15,329 nucleotides of DNA from JADLDB01 sp040752975. GTDB taxonomy: Bacteria; Myxococcota; Myxococcia; Myxococcales; Myxococcaceae. The stretch is taken from the NCBI GenBank assembly GCA_040752975.1, contig JBFMHF010000165.1, positions 1 through 15,329 of the forward strand, read 5' to 3'. Shown here one piece after another: positions 1-6,803 of the stretch; the first letter of the stretch is position 1; each line of letters starts with the position of its first letter. The notes under the pieces are model-generated. The model made no database searches, was not told the origin of the DNA, and was given only the letters and a program-made list of their open reading frames with translations. The position numbers and the translations under genes were made by a program.

Positions 1-983
1 GCCAGCAGCACCGCCGCGAGGAACAGCCACGGCGCCTGCGCGAAGAGGAACCAGAACACCGCCGTCACCAGGAAGGCCACGCCGATCGCGCGCTCGAGCC
101 AGGCCGCCGAGTCGCCACCCAGCCGCCGCGCGAGCAGCGGCCCTGCGAAGGCCCCCGCCCCGCGCATCCCCAGCAGCACGCCCATCGCCACGTCGGGAGA
201 GCCGGCCACGGTGAAGAGCCGCTCGCCAAAGACGGCGTACAGGAGGATGGCCGCGCCGCCGGGGATCGCCCAGCCCGACTTGACCCACAGCGCCCTGCGC
301 AGCCGCGGCCGCGCCGCGACCAGCTTCCACCCTTCGATGAGATCGACCAGCCCCAACCTCGCGGCCCACGTCTGTGCCCGGGGTGGGTGCTGCACCTTCG
401 GGATCGCCGCCCGCGACACGAAGAAGGCCGACAGCAGGTAGCTGGCCGCGTCGACGACGAAGGCCGCGTCGCGCCCCACCAGGGCCGTCACCACGCCTCC
501 CGCCACCGCGCCGAAGCCCAGCATCGCCGACCACGTCGCGCCCTGCAGCGTGTTGGCCGTCACCACCTCGTGCGGCTCCACCACGCTGCCGATCGCCGCC
601 TGCTCCGCCGGATCGAAGAAGGCCCCCAGCGTCAATTGCGCGAAGGTGAGCACGTACACCACCCACACGTCGCTCGCGTCGCGCACGAAGAGGAAGCCCA
701 GCACCACGACCGCCCGCAGCACGTCGCAGACGATCATCACCCTCTTCCGGTGCACGCGATCCGCCACCACGCCCGCGAGCGGAGAGAAGAGGCCCGGCGG
801 GACGAAGCGCGCCAGCAGCATGAGGCCGATCGCCTCGCTCCGTCCCGTGTACGCCTGCAACAGCGAGTACAGCGCGATGAGGGTGAACCAATCGCCCGCG
901 AGGCTCACCAGAGAGCCCAGCCAGATCGCCCGATAGGCGGGCCTCTTCTTCAAGAGCTCGAAATACCCCGGCGCCGCGCTCAC
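1..983 (-). CDS. MFS exporter, DHA3/MFS_3-like (C-terminus beyond the window)
   Basis: This is an inner-membrane major facilitator transporter, read by translating the minus strand from a GTG start at 983; the frame stays open for 327 residues to the window edge. It has alternating hydrophobic segments (for example about 18-42, 52-73, 84-100, 107-122, 150-170, 240-255, 296-325). The loop after the second segment carries the MFS motif A signature GVVADRVHRKR (71-81). The stretch FFDPAEQAAI (122-131), followed by TANTLQG (142-148), is typical of the DHA3 branch, which includes the enterobactin exporter EntS and macrolide exporters. The substrate cannot be inferred. The gene is last of the minus-strand operon in this window and begins 7 bases after the kinase stop, so it is probably co-transcribed. 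No clear ribosome binding site precedes the GTG. Its transport role may be unrelated to the neighbouring envelope proteins. The family call is secure and the start fairly secure. Confidence 0.9.
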   Translation of the reverse strand, partial: MSAAPGYFELLKKRPAYRAIWLGSLVSLAGDWFTLIALYSLLQAYTGRSEAIGLMLLARFVPPGLFSPLAGVVADRVHRKRVMIVCDVLRAVVVLGFLFVRDASDVWVVYVLTFAQLTLGAFFDPAEQAAIGSVVEPHEVVTANTLQGATWSAMLGFGAVAGGVVTALVGRDAAFVVDAASYLLSAFFVSRAAIPKVQHPPRAQTWAARLGLVDLIEGWKLVAARPRLRRALWVKSGWAIPGGAAILLYAVFGERLFTVAGSPDVAMGVLLGMRGAGAFAGPLLARRLGGDSAAWLERAIGVAFLVTAVFWFLFAQAPWLFLAAVLL

Positions 984-990
984 GCAATGC

Positions 991-2724
991 TCAACGCACG
1001 TCCCACGCCAGCGCAATCGGCACGCGAACCTCGAGATCGACGTGCCGGGGGAAGTTGATCGCCTTCACCGCGCCCTCGATGCACTTCGACACCTTCGTCC
1101 CCGGGAGATCCGTGGTGGCGGCCGTCACCTTCCCCGAGCTCGCGATGGTGAACTGCAGCTTGAGCGTGCCCTGTGGCGACGGGAGCTCGTCGCGGAAGTC
1201 CCGAAAGCACTTCTGGATCCGCCCCTTCGCCCCCGACACGCCCTTCGACACCAACGCCGTCGTCAGCACCACGGGCTTCGCCGGCTTCCCCTTGGCCGGC
1301 AGCGGCGGCTCTTCGACGCCCGCGTCCACCTGCGGCCCCACCGCCACGGCACTGCCCGCGTCCAGGGCCTCCGGCGCGCCCGCGTCCACCACCGCCTCGG
1401 CCACCGCCGCGTCCGGCGTCGCCGGCAGCACGCCAGGCCCCACGGTGCTCGTCCTCGGCTCCATCGCCTTCAGCACGCCCACCGTCACCCCGACGCCCAC
1501 CAGCAGCGCGCCCACCACCGCCGCCACCAGCACTCCGCCCCGCCGCCCGCCCGCCCGCTTCCCCTGCGCCGTGGAGGGCGGGTCGATCGTCTTCGTCGCC
1601 TCCTCCTGGGGCAGCACGGCGATGGTGGCGGCCGGGAGCGTCCCTGGATCGGTCCGCTTGGAGAGCGGGTTGCTTCGCCCGGGCACCTCCACGCCCCGCG
1701 CCGCCAGTTGATCGAGCGTCTCGATGCGCGAGCGAGAATTCACTCGCTCGGGCCCGAAGAAGCTGGTCATGAAGTCCGCCAGCAACTGCCCGCCCGACGC
1801 CGACGTGGTGGCCGAGAGGAAGCGCTCGATGTCCTGCACCACCTCGAGCGCGGTGCGGTAGCGCTCGTTCGCGTCCACCGCCATCATCTTCCTGACGATC
1901 GCCTCCACCTCCGGCGGGAGATCCGGCCGAAGCTGGCGAAGGGGCGTGCAGTCTCCCGACAGCACCGCCTTGAGGATCGCGAGATCCGTGTCCCGCGCGA
2001 AGGGCCGCTGGCCGGTGAGCGCCTCGTAGGTGGTGACGCCCAGCGAGAAGACGTCGGCCCGGCGATCGATCGCGTCACCCCGCGCCTGCTCGGGCGACAT
2101 GTACTGGTACTTCCCCTTCACCACGCCCGCGGTGGTGTTGGTGACGCGCGACTCGGCCTTGGCGATGCCGAAGTCCAGCACCTTCACCTGCCCCGAGTAG
2201 GTGACGAAGAGGTTCGACGGCGAGATGTCCCGGTGCACCAGGTTCATCGGCCGGCCGGAAGGGTCCGCGGCGTCGTGGGCAAAGTGCAGCCCGGTGGCCG
2301 CTTGCGCCACCACCCGCAGCACCACATGGAGGGGCACCTGCGAGTTGCGCCGCTTCGCCGTACGCACCACCGTCGAGAAGTCCTCGCCCGGCAGGTACTC
2401 CATGCAGATGAAGTAGCAGCCGTCGGCGAGGCCGAGATCCGTGATGTGGACGATGTTGGGGTGCGAGAGGCTCGCCGCCAGCCGCGCCTCGTCGAGAAAC
2501 ATCGAGACGAAGTCCGGCACCGTGGAGAGGTGCGGCAGCATGCGCTTGACCACCACGTTGCGCTCGAAGCCCGCCTCGCCCACCTGCTTGGCGAGGAAGA
2601 TTTCCGCCATGCCGCCCTCGGCCAGCTTCCGGACCAGGAAGTACTTCCCGTAGGCGCGCACCGGCATGTCGCCGATCGCCTGGCGCGGCCCCGACTCCCT
2701 CGAGGACATGGGCGGTCCGCTCAC
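991..2724 (-). CDS. Membrane-anchored Ser/Thr protein kinase with AgmX/PglI-like C-terminal domain
   Basis: This 577-residue protein is an active-looking Hanks-type kinase facing the cytoplasm with an extracytoplasmic tail. The catalytic domain is about 27-303: glycine loop LAEGGMAEI (34-42), ATP-anchoring K60, helix-C Glu E79, catalytic loop HRDISPSN (164-171), DFG (184-186) and the SPE form of APE (210-212). No catalytic residue is missing. A linker rich in Pro, Thr and Arg precedes one membrane segment at about 397-418, after the basic KRAGGRR. Outside lie an Ala/Asp/Pro-rich spacer and a folded end at about 497-577 with C506, C548 and an INFP motif. This end matches the AgmX/PglI C-terminal domain (also called myxo_SS_tail) found in gliding proteins GltI and GltJ. 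The start is GTG, 7 bases after the FecR-like gene stop; an in-frame ATG lies five codons downstream. Kinase targets cannot be read from sequence. The tail may sense or bind an envelope partner (inference). Confidence 0.95.
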   Translation of the reverse strand: MSGPPMSSRESGPRQAIGDMPVRAYGKYFLVRKLAEGGMAEIFLAKQVGEAGFERNVVVKRMLPHLSTVPDFVSMFLDEARLAASLSHPNIVHITDLGLADGCYFICMEYLPGEDFSTVVRTAKRRNSQVPLHVVLRVVAQAATGLHFAHDAADPSGRPMNLVHRDISPSNLFVTYSGQVKVLDFGIAKAESRVTNTTAGVVKGKYQYMSPEQARGDAIDRRADVFSLGVTTYEALTGQRPFARDTDLAILKAVLSGDCTPLRQLRPDLPPEVEAIVRKMMAVDANERYRTALEVVQDIERFLSATTSASGGQLLADFMTSFFGPERVNSRSRIETLDQLAARGVEVPGRSNPLSKRTDPGTLPAATIAVLPQEEATKTIDPPSTAQGKRAGGRRGGVLVAAVVGALLVGVGVTVGVLKAMEPRTSTVGPGVLPATPDAAVAEAVVDAGAPEALDAGSAVAVGPQVDAGVEEPPLPAKGKPAKPVVLTTALVSKGVSGAKGRIQKCFRDFRDELPSPQGTLKLQFTIASSGKVTAATTDLPGTKVSKCIEGAVKAINFPRHVDLEVRVPIALAWDVR

Positions 2725-2731
2725 GAGGCGC

Positions 2732-4660
2732 TCACCGTCCCCTCACCGTCCGGACCGTGTACGTCTCGGCGGCGCCGTTCACCATGCGGAACACCACCCG
2801 TCCGCCCGGCAGCGGCGCCACCTGTGACTCGAAGCGCGCCTTTTCGTCCAGCTCCATCGCCTTGCCGTTGACGAACACCTTCGCCCCCACCGGGGCGATG
2901 CCCGCCACCTTGACGCTCTTCCCGCCCGCCTCGCCGTTGCGCGGCGACTTGATGATCAGCTGGGGCACGGCGTTGTCGTAGACCATGTGCAGCTTGTTGA
3001 GCCGCCCGCCCTTGAGCTCCTTACCCTTCGCGTCCATGGGCGTCACCGACCAGAGGTACTTCCCTTCGGCCAGGGTCGACTCCGGCAACGCCACCTGCGT
3101 CTCGTCGGTGGTGCGCTCGGCGATCGCCTTGCCCAGCTCACCTTCGCGGTACACCTTGAGCGCGTAGCGCGCGGCGCCTTCCTCCTTCGCCCAGGTGAAC
3201 GTCACCACCGGCGGCTTGTCCTGGTAGTAGATGGTGGTGGTGTCGGGCCCGTCGGGCACCAGGTTCTTGTTGCGCGAGAGATCGGCGGACGAGGGCTCCG
3301 GAGAGAACTGCACGTTGCCGCGCTCGTGCTCCTGGTCGCCCAGGTACACGCGCCAGTAGAGGACGCCGCGCGCGGGCACCGGCACCGTCACGAAGCGCTC
3401 GTGCACCACGCCGTCGAGCGACGGGTTCTTGAAGCCGGGCTCGTTGGAGATGGCGATGCGCCAGTCCTTCACCTCATCGGGGCCGTCCCACGTCAGCGTC
3501 ACCTTCTTGAGGCCGGGGTGGAACAGCTTGAGCCCGTTGCGCGAGGGCAGCGTCACCACCTCGCGTGAAGCGTCCTTCACCTGTACGTCCTTCGCGCCGA
3601 TGAGCGCGGTGTGCCCGCCGGGCACCACCACCGGCTTCTGCCCGTCGCGCTCCACCGTCACGTCGCCCGCCTTCGCCTCGAGCTCGAAGCCGCCGCCCAC
3701 CTTCCGCACGGCGAACTGTCCGCCCGCGTCCGAGACCAGGCCCAGCCCCGCCGCCACGCCCACCTTCGTCTTCTGCTGGCGGGGGCTGGACACCTCCAGC
3801 TCGCCCTTCTTCATCTCCAGCCCGGTGGCCTCGAAGCCCGCGCCCGAGCCCGCCTCCAGCAGGACGACTTCGGTGCCGCGCGTCAGCGTGAAGCGCGACG
3901 CCGATCCCTCCGGCGCCACCGTCACCCGCCCGTCCGTCACCTTGAGCGCGTCGCCCGCCGCGAGCGCAGGAGGCTTCTTCGGGTTCACCCGGGTGAAGGC
4001 CTTCGCGCCCGCCGCCTTGTGCTCCGCCTTCCCCGCCGTGGCGATGATGGAGAGGGTGATGGGCGCGAGCTCCCGCGATCCGCCGAGCGACGTCCTCTTC
4101 CCCGCGCCCAGCTTCGTCGCGTCGCCCCCCTTTGGCACCACCTCGATCTCTCCCAGCTTCACGTCGACGTCGGCGCTCGTCTCGCCGACGGTGATCTGCA
4201 CCGAGGCGCCGCCCACCCGCGTGAGGCCGAAGGGCGTGGAGATGGTGAGCAGCACGTCGACGTCCCCGCCGTCGGGCCGGGTGGCCGGCACCCGCGTCAG
4301 CACCAGGCCCTTCGACACGGTGAGCAACACGCCGCCGCCCGACTCCTCGATGACGAAGCGCCCGTCGGGCCCGAGCTCCACCAGCCGATCGCCGGGGAAG
4401 CGCAGCACCGCCTGGCCGTCTTCACCCGTCTCGAGGGCGTCCCTGGTGAAGACCGGCCCGGCCTTCGCCGCCGCCGTCTTTCCGTCGCGCTCGATCGTCA
4501 CCTTCCCCTGCGGCCCCTCGAGAGCGCCCGCCGGCTTCTTCTCGGGCGTGGTCGCCTGGGGAGGCTTCGGCGGCGGTGCAGCCGTCTCGTCCTCGGAACA
4601 CCCAGCCAGGCCCCAGAGAGCCAGGAAAGCAACGAAGGCGAGGTGGCGCCGCGCGCTCAC
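2732..4660 (-). CDS. FecR-domain lipoprotein with Ig-like C-terminal repeats
   Basis: This 642-residue lipoprotein has a basic N-terminus, a hydrophobic segment and a lipobox LAGC with the lipidated Cys at 21; the following SEDE carries acidic residues. A Pro-rich linker (about 28-45) leads to a FecR-like beta domain at about 48-195, with the classical pattern of GKVTIERDG, a TG..GQAVLRF strand pair, and TPFGLTRVGG followed by VDVKLGEIEVV. A second, more diverged copy of the same pattern follows at about 205-360. The C-terminal half looks like three Ig/fibronectin-like domains (about 365-455, 465-560 and 565-642), the last with the KVFVNGK core of bacterial Ig domains. FecR domains in other bacteria relay outer-membrane signals or bind envelope glycans; which applies here is unknown. 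The GTG start overlaps the stop of the upstream gene by GTGA, implying translational coupling. The following kinase gene starts 7 bases later. I infer that this protein may act outside the cell membrane with that kinase. Confidence 0.9.
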   Translation of the reverse strand: MSARRHLAFVAFLALWGLAGCSEDETAAPPPKPPQATTPEKKPAGALEGPQGKVTIERDGKTAAAKAGPVFTRDALETGEDGQAVLRFPGDRLVELGPDGRFVIEESGGGVLLTVSKGLVLTRVPATRPDGGDVDVLLTISTPFGLTRVGGASVQITVGETSADVDVKLGEIEVVPKGGDATKLGAGKRTSLGGSRELAPITLSIIATAGKAEHKAAGAKAFTRVNPKKPPALAAGDALKVTDGRVTVAPEGSASRFTLTRGTEVVLLEAGSGAGFEATGLEMKKGELEVSSPRQQKTKVGVAAGLGLVSDAGGQFAVRKVGGGFELEAKAGDVTVERDGQKPVVVPGGHTALIGAKDVQVKDASREVVTLPSRNGLKLFHPGLKKVTLTWDGPDEVKDWRIAISNEPGFKNPSLDGVVHERFVTVPVPARGVLYWRVYLGDQEHERGNVQFSPEPSSADLSRNKNLVPDGPDTTTIYYQDKPPVVTFTWAKEEGAARYALKVYREGELGKAIAERTTDETQVALPESTLAEGKYLWSVTPMDAKGKELKGGRLNKLHMVYDNAVPQLIIKSPRNGEAGGKSVKVAGIAPVGAKVFVNGKAMELDEKARFESQVAPLPGGRVVFRMVNGAAETYTVRTVRGR

Positions 4661-6186
4661 TTCGGGAAGAGCTCCACGTTGAAGATCGCCTGGTCACCGT
4701 CGCGCACCGTGACCTGCTTGGTCTGGGTGATGAACTTCGGCGCCGAGATCTTCACCGTGTACTTCCCGCCGGGGATCTCCACGGAGAACTTCCCTTCGGC
4801 GTCGGCGGTGAGCGTCTGCTTGAGCTCCTTGATCTCCAGCGTCGCGGCGATCGGCTTGCCGCCGCGGACATTGCGGATGTGGCCGTTCAGCGTCGCGGGC
4901 AGCCGCTTCTTCTCGGGCACCAGCGTCACCTTCACCTCGGAGGTCTGGCCCGCCACCACCGACGCGGCCTCTTCCCCGGGGGTGAAGCCGGGCGCGGAGA
5001 GCTTGAGGGCCAGCGGGCCGGGCGGGAGATCAGCGATCGTCAGCACGCCCCCGGTGTCCGTCTGGCGCGTCTCGCCGCCCCACTCCACCGTCGCGGCCAC
5101 CGGCGCCCCGTCCACCCGGGAGGTCACCATCACCTTGATGGCGCCCACCTTCGGCGGCTCCTTCTCGAGGGAGATGGTCAGCGCCAGGTCCTGGCCCGCC
5201 ACGGCCTCGGCGCGCTGCTCTCCGGGGAGGAAACCCTTCGCCTCCACGCTGGCCACCAGGCTGCCCGGCGTCACGTCCGCCGCCTGCGCCACGCCCTGCG
5301 CGTCGGTGACCAGCTCGCGCCGGGCGCCGCCCACCGACAGCCCCACGGTGGTGTTCGCCAGCGGAGCGCCCCCACCCGTGACGCGCACGCTGACCCGCGC
5401 GTACTTCGCGACGAGCTTCTCTTCCTGCCACTTGAGATCGATGCCGCCGCCCACGCGCAGCACGCTCTGCGACGCGGTGAGGTTCTCGCCCGTCCCGCTG
5501 TCCTGGTTCCACGCGGCCTCCGCCAACAGGCCCCACGTGATCGGCCCGGTGCGGAAGAGGTTGACCCGCAGCGCCCCAGCCGCGCCGAGGCCGGTCGACG
5601 TGGAGGTGGGGGTGCTCATCGCCACGGTGATGGGGTACTCGAAGCGCCCTTCGATGGTGACGGGCCCGAGCGCGACCAGCCCGCGCGCGGCGAGGAGGAT
5701 CGCGTGCCGCGCCACCGTCCTCAGGCTGGGGGTGTCGATCGACCCGAAGACGGGCAGCTGCGCGAACGAATAGCCGGCCGCCGCCTCCAGGGTGACCGGC
5801 CCGAAGCTGTAGCGACCGGTCGGCGCCGCCGAGGCCCGCAGCAACGAGCCTCCCGTCACCTTCACGCCGCCGTCGTCGTAGAGCGCGAAGCCCTCGCGCT
5901 GCACGGACGCGGTCAGGCCGAGGTGCCGCCACAGGAGCCCCCACCACCAGCCGGCGAAGGCGAGATCGTTGGGCGTGACGCCCGAATAGGACAGGCCGGG
6001 GCCGAGATCCTGCTCCGTGCCCGAGCGGATGGCGGCGGCGTAGCGCAGCCGCGCCTGGAAGAGTTCGCCGTCCGGCGGCGCCTCGGGCCCCTTCGACGAC
6101 ACGCTGGCCTGGGCAAAAGTCGCGTTCGAGGCGAGCAGCAGACCCACGAGCCCCGGGAGCAGCGCTCGGCGGAAGGTTCGACGCAC
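4657..6186 (-). CDS. Secreted protein: beta-rich N-terminal half plus three carboxypeptidase-regulatory-like domains
   Basis: I place the start at the GTG at 6186, giving 509 residues, because a clean signal peptide begins there: RRTFRR, a Leu-rich core, then cleavage near FAQA (about residue 27). The frame is open further upstream, but that part is antisense to mglB and has a composition unlike a protein. Residues about 40-262 contain many short aromatic/glycine-rich strands (WWWGLLWRHLG, LEAAAGYSFAQ, EGRFEYPITVAM) resembling a small outer-membrane barrel, although the last strand is not obvious. Three repeats follow at about 263-342, 346-425 and 429-509, each with the form V.G.P....V.L..., a TD..G or AD..G turn, a PG.. 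turn and a final strand, as in carboxypeptidase-regulatory-like or PEGA-like beta-sandwiches. It is the first gene of the minus-strand operon and overlaps the FecR-like gene by four bases. It may be a surface-exposed or barrel protein working with the lipoprotein (inference). No enzyme motif is visible. Confidence 0.85.
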   Translation of the reverse strand: MRRTFRRALLPGLVGLLLASNATFAQASVSSKGPEAPPDGELFQARLRYAAAIRSGTEQDLGPGLSYSGVTPNDLAFAGWWWGLLWRHLGLTASVQREGFALYDDGGVKVTGGSLLRASAAPTGRYSFGPVTLEAAAGYSFAQLPVFGSIDTPSLRTVARHAILLAARGLVALGPVTIEGRFEYPITVAMSTPTSTSTGLGAAGALRVNLFRTGPITWGLLAEAAWNQDSGTGENLTASQSVLRVGGGIDLKWQEEKLVAKYARVSVRVTGGGAPLANTTVGLSVGGARRELVTDAQGVAQAADVTPGSLVASVEAKGFLPGEQRAEAVAGQDLALTISLEKEPPKVGAIKVMVTSRVDGAPVAATVEWGGETRQTDTGGVLTIADLPPGPLALKLSAPGFTPGEEAASVVAGQTSEVKVTLVPEKKRLPATLNGHIRNVRGGKPIAATLEIKELKQTLTADAEGKFSVEIPGGKYTVKISAPKFITQTKQVTVRDGDQAIFNVELFPK

Positions 6187-6193
6187 GGCCGCG

Positions 6194-6221
6194 AGTATAG
6201 GGCCCCGCGCGCGGCTCCCAA
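6194..6221 (-). promoter_or_regulatory. Candidate sigma-70-type promoter of the minus-strand operon, placing a leaderless start
   Basis: On the minus strand a TATACT hexamer (6199 down to 6194, five of six matches to the consensus -10) lies 16 bases downstream of TTGGGA (6221 down to 6216, four of six matches to the -35). A start site about seven bases after the -10 falls at about 6187, next to the GTG start codon at 6186. No ribosome binding site lies before that GTG, which fits a leaderless message. Seen: the hexamers and spacing. Inferred: use as a promoter. Confidence 0.45.
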
Positions 6222-6262
6222 ACTCTTGAAGCGACGATCTAAAAGGGTGAAAGGTGGGGTAC

Positions 6263-6275
6263 GGTCTGATAGACC
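6263..6275. promoter_or_regulatory. Short perfect inverted repeat upstream of mglB, possible operator or leader hairpin
   Basis: The divergent intergenic region contains GGTCT-GAT-AGACC, two 5-base arms around a 3-base centre, ending 35 bases before the mglB start codon. It is A/T-richer than its surroundings. It could bind a dimeric regulator of mglB or fold as a hairpin in the mglB leader. An arm length of 5 is short enough to arise by chance. Confidence 0.3.
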
Positions 6276-6293
6276 TCGCCGCTACCGACTGAC

Positions 6294-6298
6294 AGGAG
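6294..6298 (+). promoter_or_regulatory. Ribosome binding site of mglB
   Basis: AGGAG lies 12 bases before the ATG at 6311. The spacing is longer than ideal, but this is the only purine-rich site near the start, and the resulting N-terminus matches that of M. xanthus MglB. The remainder of the 124-base divergent gap shows no convincing plus-strand -35/-10 pair. Confidence 0.6.
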
Positions 6299-6310
6299 CG
6301 CCTCGATCTC

Positions 6311-6790
6311 ATGGCCACCCAGCTGGTGATGTACGAAGAGGAGTTCCACCGGATCAACGCGGTGTGCGACCGGCTGACCAAGGACGCCAACGCGAAGGTG
6401 GTCTTCCTCGTGGACAAGAACGGGCAGCTGATCTCGGCGGCCGGCCAGACGCACAACATCGACACCACCTCGCTGGCCTCACTCACCGCGGGGAACGTGG
6501 CGGCGATGGGCGGGCTGGCCAAGCTGATCGGCGAGAACGAGTTCCCCAACCAGTTCCACGAAGGCGCGAAGGACTCGCTCTACATGACGCTGGTGGGCGG
6601 GCGGGTGGTGCTGGTGGTCATCTTCGACAACCGCACCTCGCTGGGCCTGGTGAGGCTCCGCATCAAGAAGGCGTCGGACGAGCTGGAGAAGATCTTCACT
6701 GCGCTGGCGGCCCGCTCGTCGGCGCCAGGCGCAGGCAGCCCGTTCGCCGAGATCTCGGACGCCGACATCGACAACCTCTTCAGCGAATAG
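6311..6790 (+). CDS. mglB: MglB, Roadblock/LC7 GTPase-activating protein of MglA
   Basis: This 159-residue cytoplasmic protein has the same length as M. xanthus MglB and agrees with it, as I know that sequence, over nearly its whole length. The Roadblock/LC7 fold covers about 8-130, with the VVFLVDKNGQLIS strand pair, the DTTSLASLTAGN helix start and the GGRVVLVVIFD strands. The C-terminal tail SPFAEISDADIDNLFSE (143-159) is conserved; in M. xanthus structures the MglB C-terminal segment contacts MglA and influences nucleotide exchange. Known role: MglB dimers stimulate MglA GTP hydrolysis, mainly at the lagging pole, and so keep MglA-GTP at the leading pole. It heads the plus-strand operon, 13 bases before mglA, the order found in M. 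xanthus. It diverges from an envelope-protein operon, sharing a 124-base regulatory region. The most variable part is about 131-141 (ALAARSSAP), between domain and tail. Confidence 0.98.
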   Translation: MATQLVMYEEEFHRINAVCDRLTKDANAKVVFLVDKNGQLISAAGQTHNIDTTSLASLTAGNVAAMGGLAKLIGENEFPNQFHEGAKDSLYMTLVGGRVVLVVIFDNRTSLGLVRLRIKKASDELEKIFTALAARSSAPGAGSPFAEISDADIDNLFSE

Positions 6791-6803
6791 CCAAAGCCGC
6801 CCA

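Noticed and set aside
1042..2871. 609-residue plus-strand frame across the kinase gene
   Set aside because: Arg/His-rich shadow of the kinase, which has all catalytic motifs on the minus strand.
6226..6273. Sigma-70 or sigma-54 promoter for mglB
   Set aside because: TTGAAG at 6226 has no -10 at proper spacing, TGATAG near 6268 has no -35, and no GG-N10-GC element was found, so I do not annotate one.
6187..6549. N-terminal extension of the secreted beta-domain protein to 6549
   Set aside because: The extra 121 codons are antisense to mglB and to the intergenic region; the signal peptide begins at the GTG at 6186.
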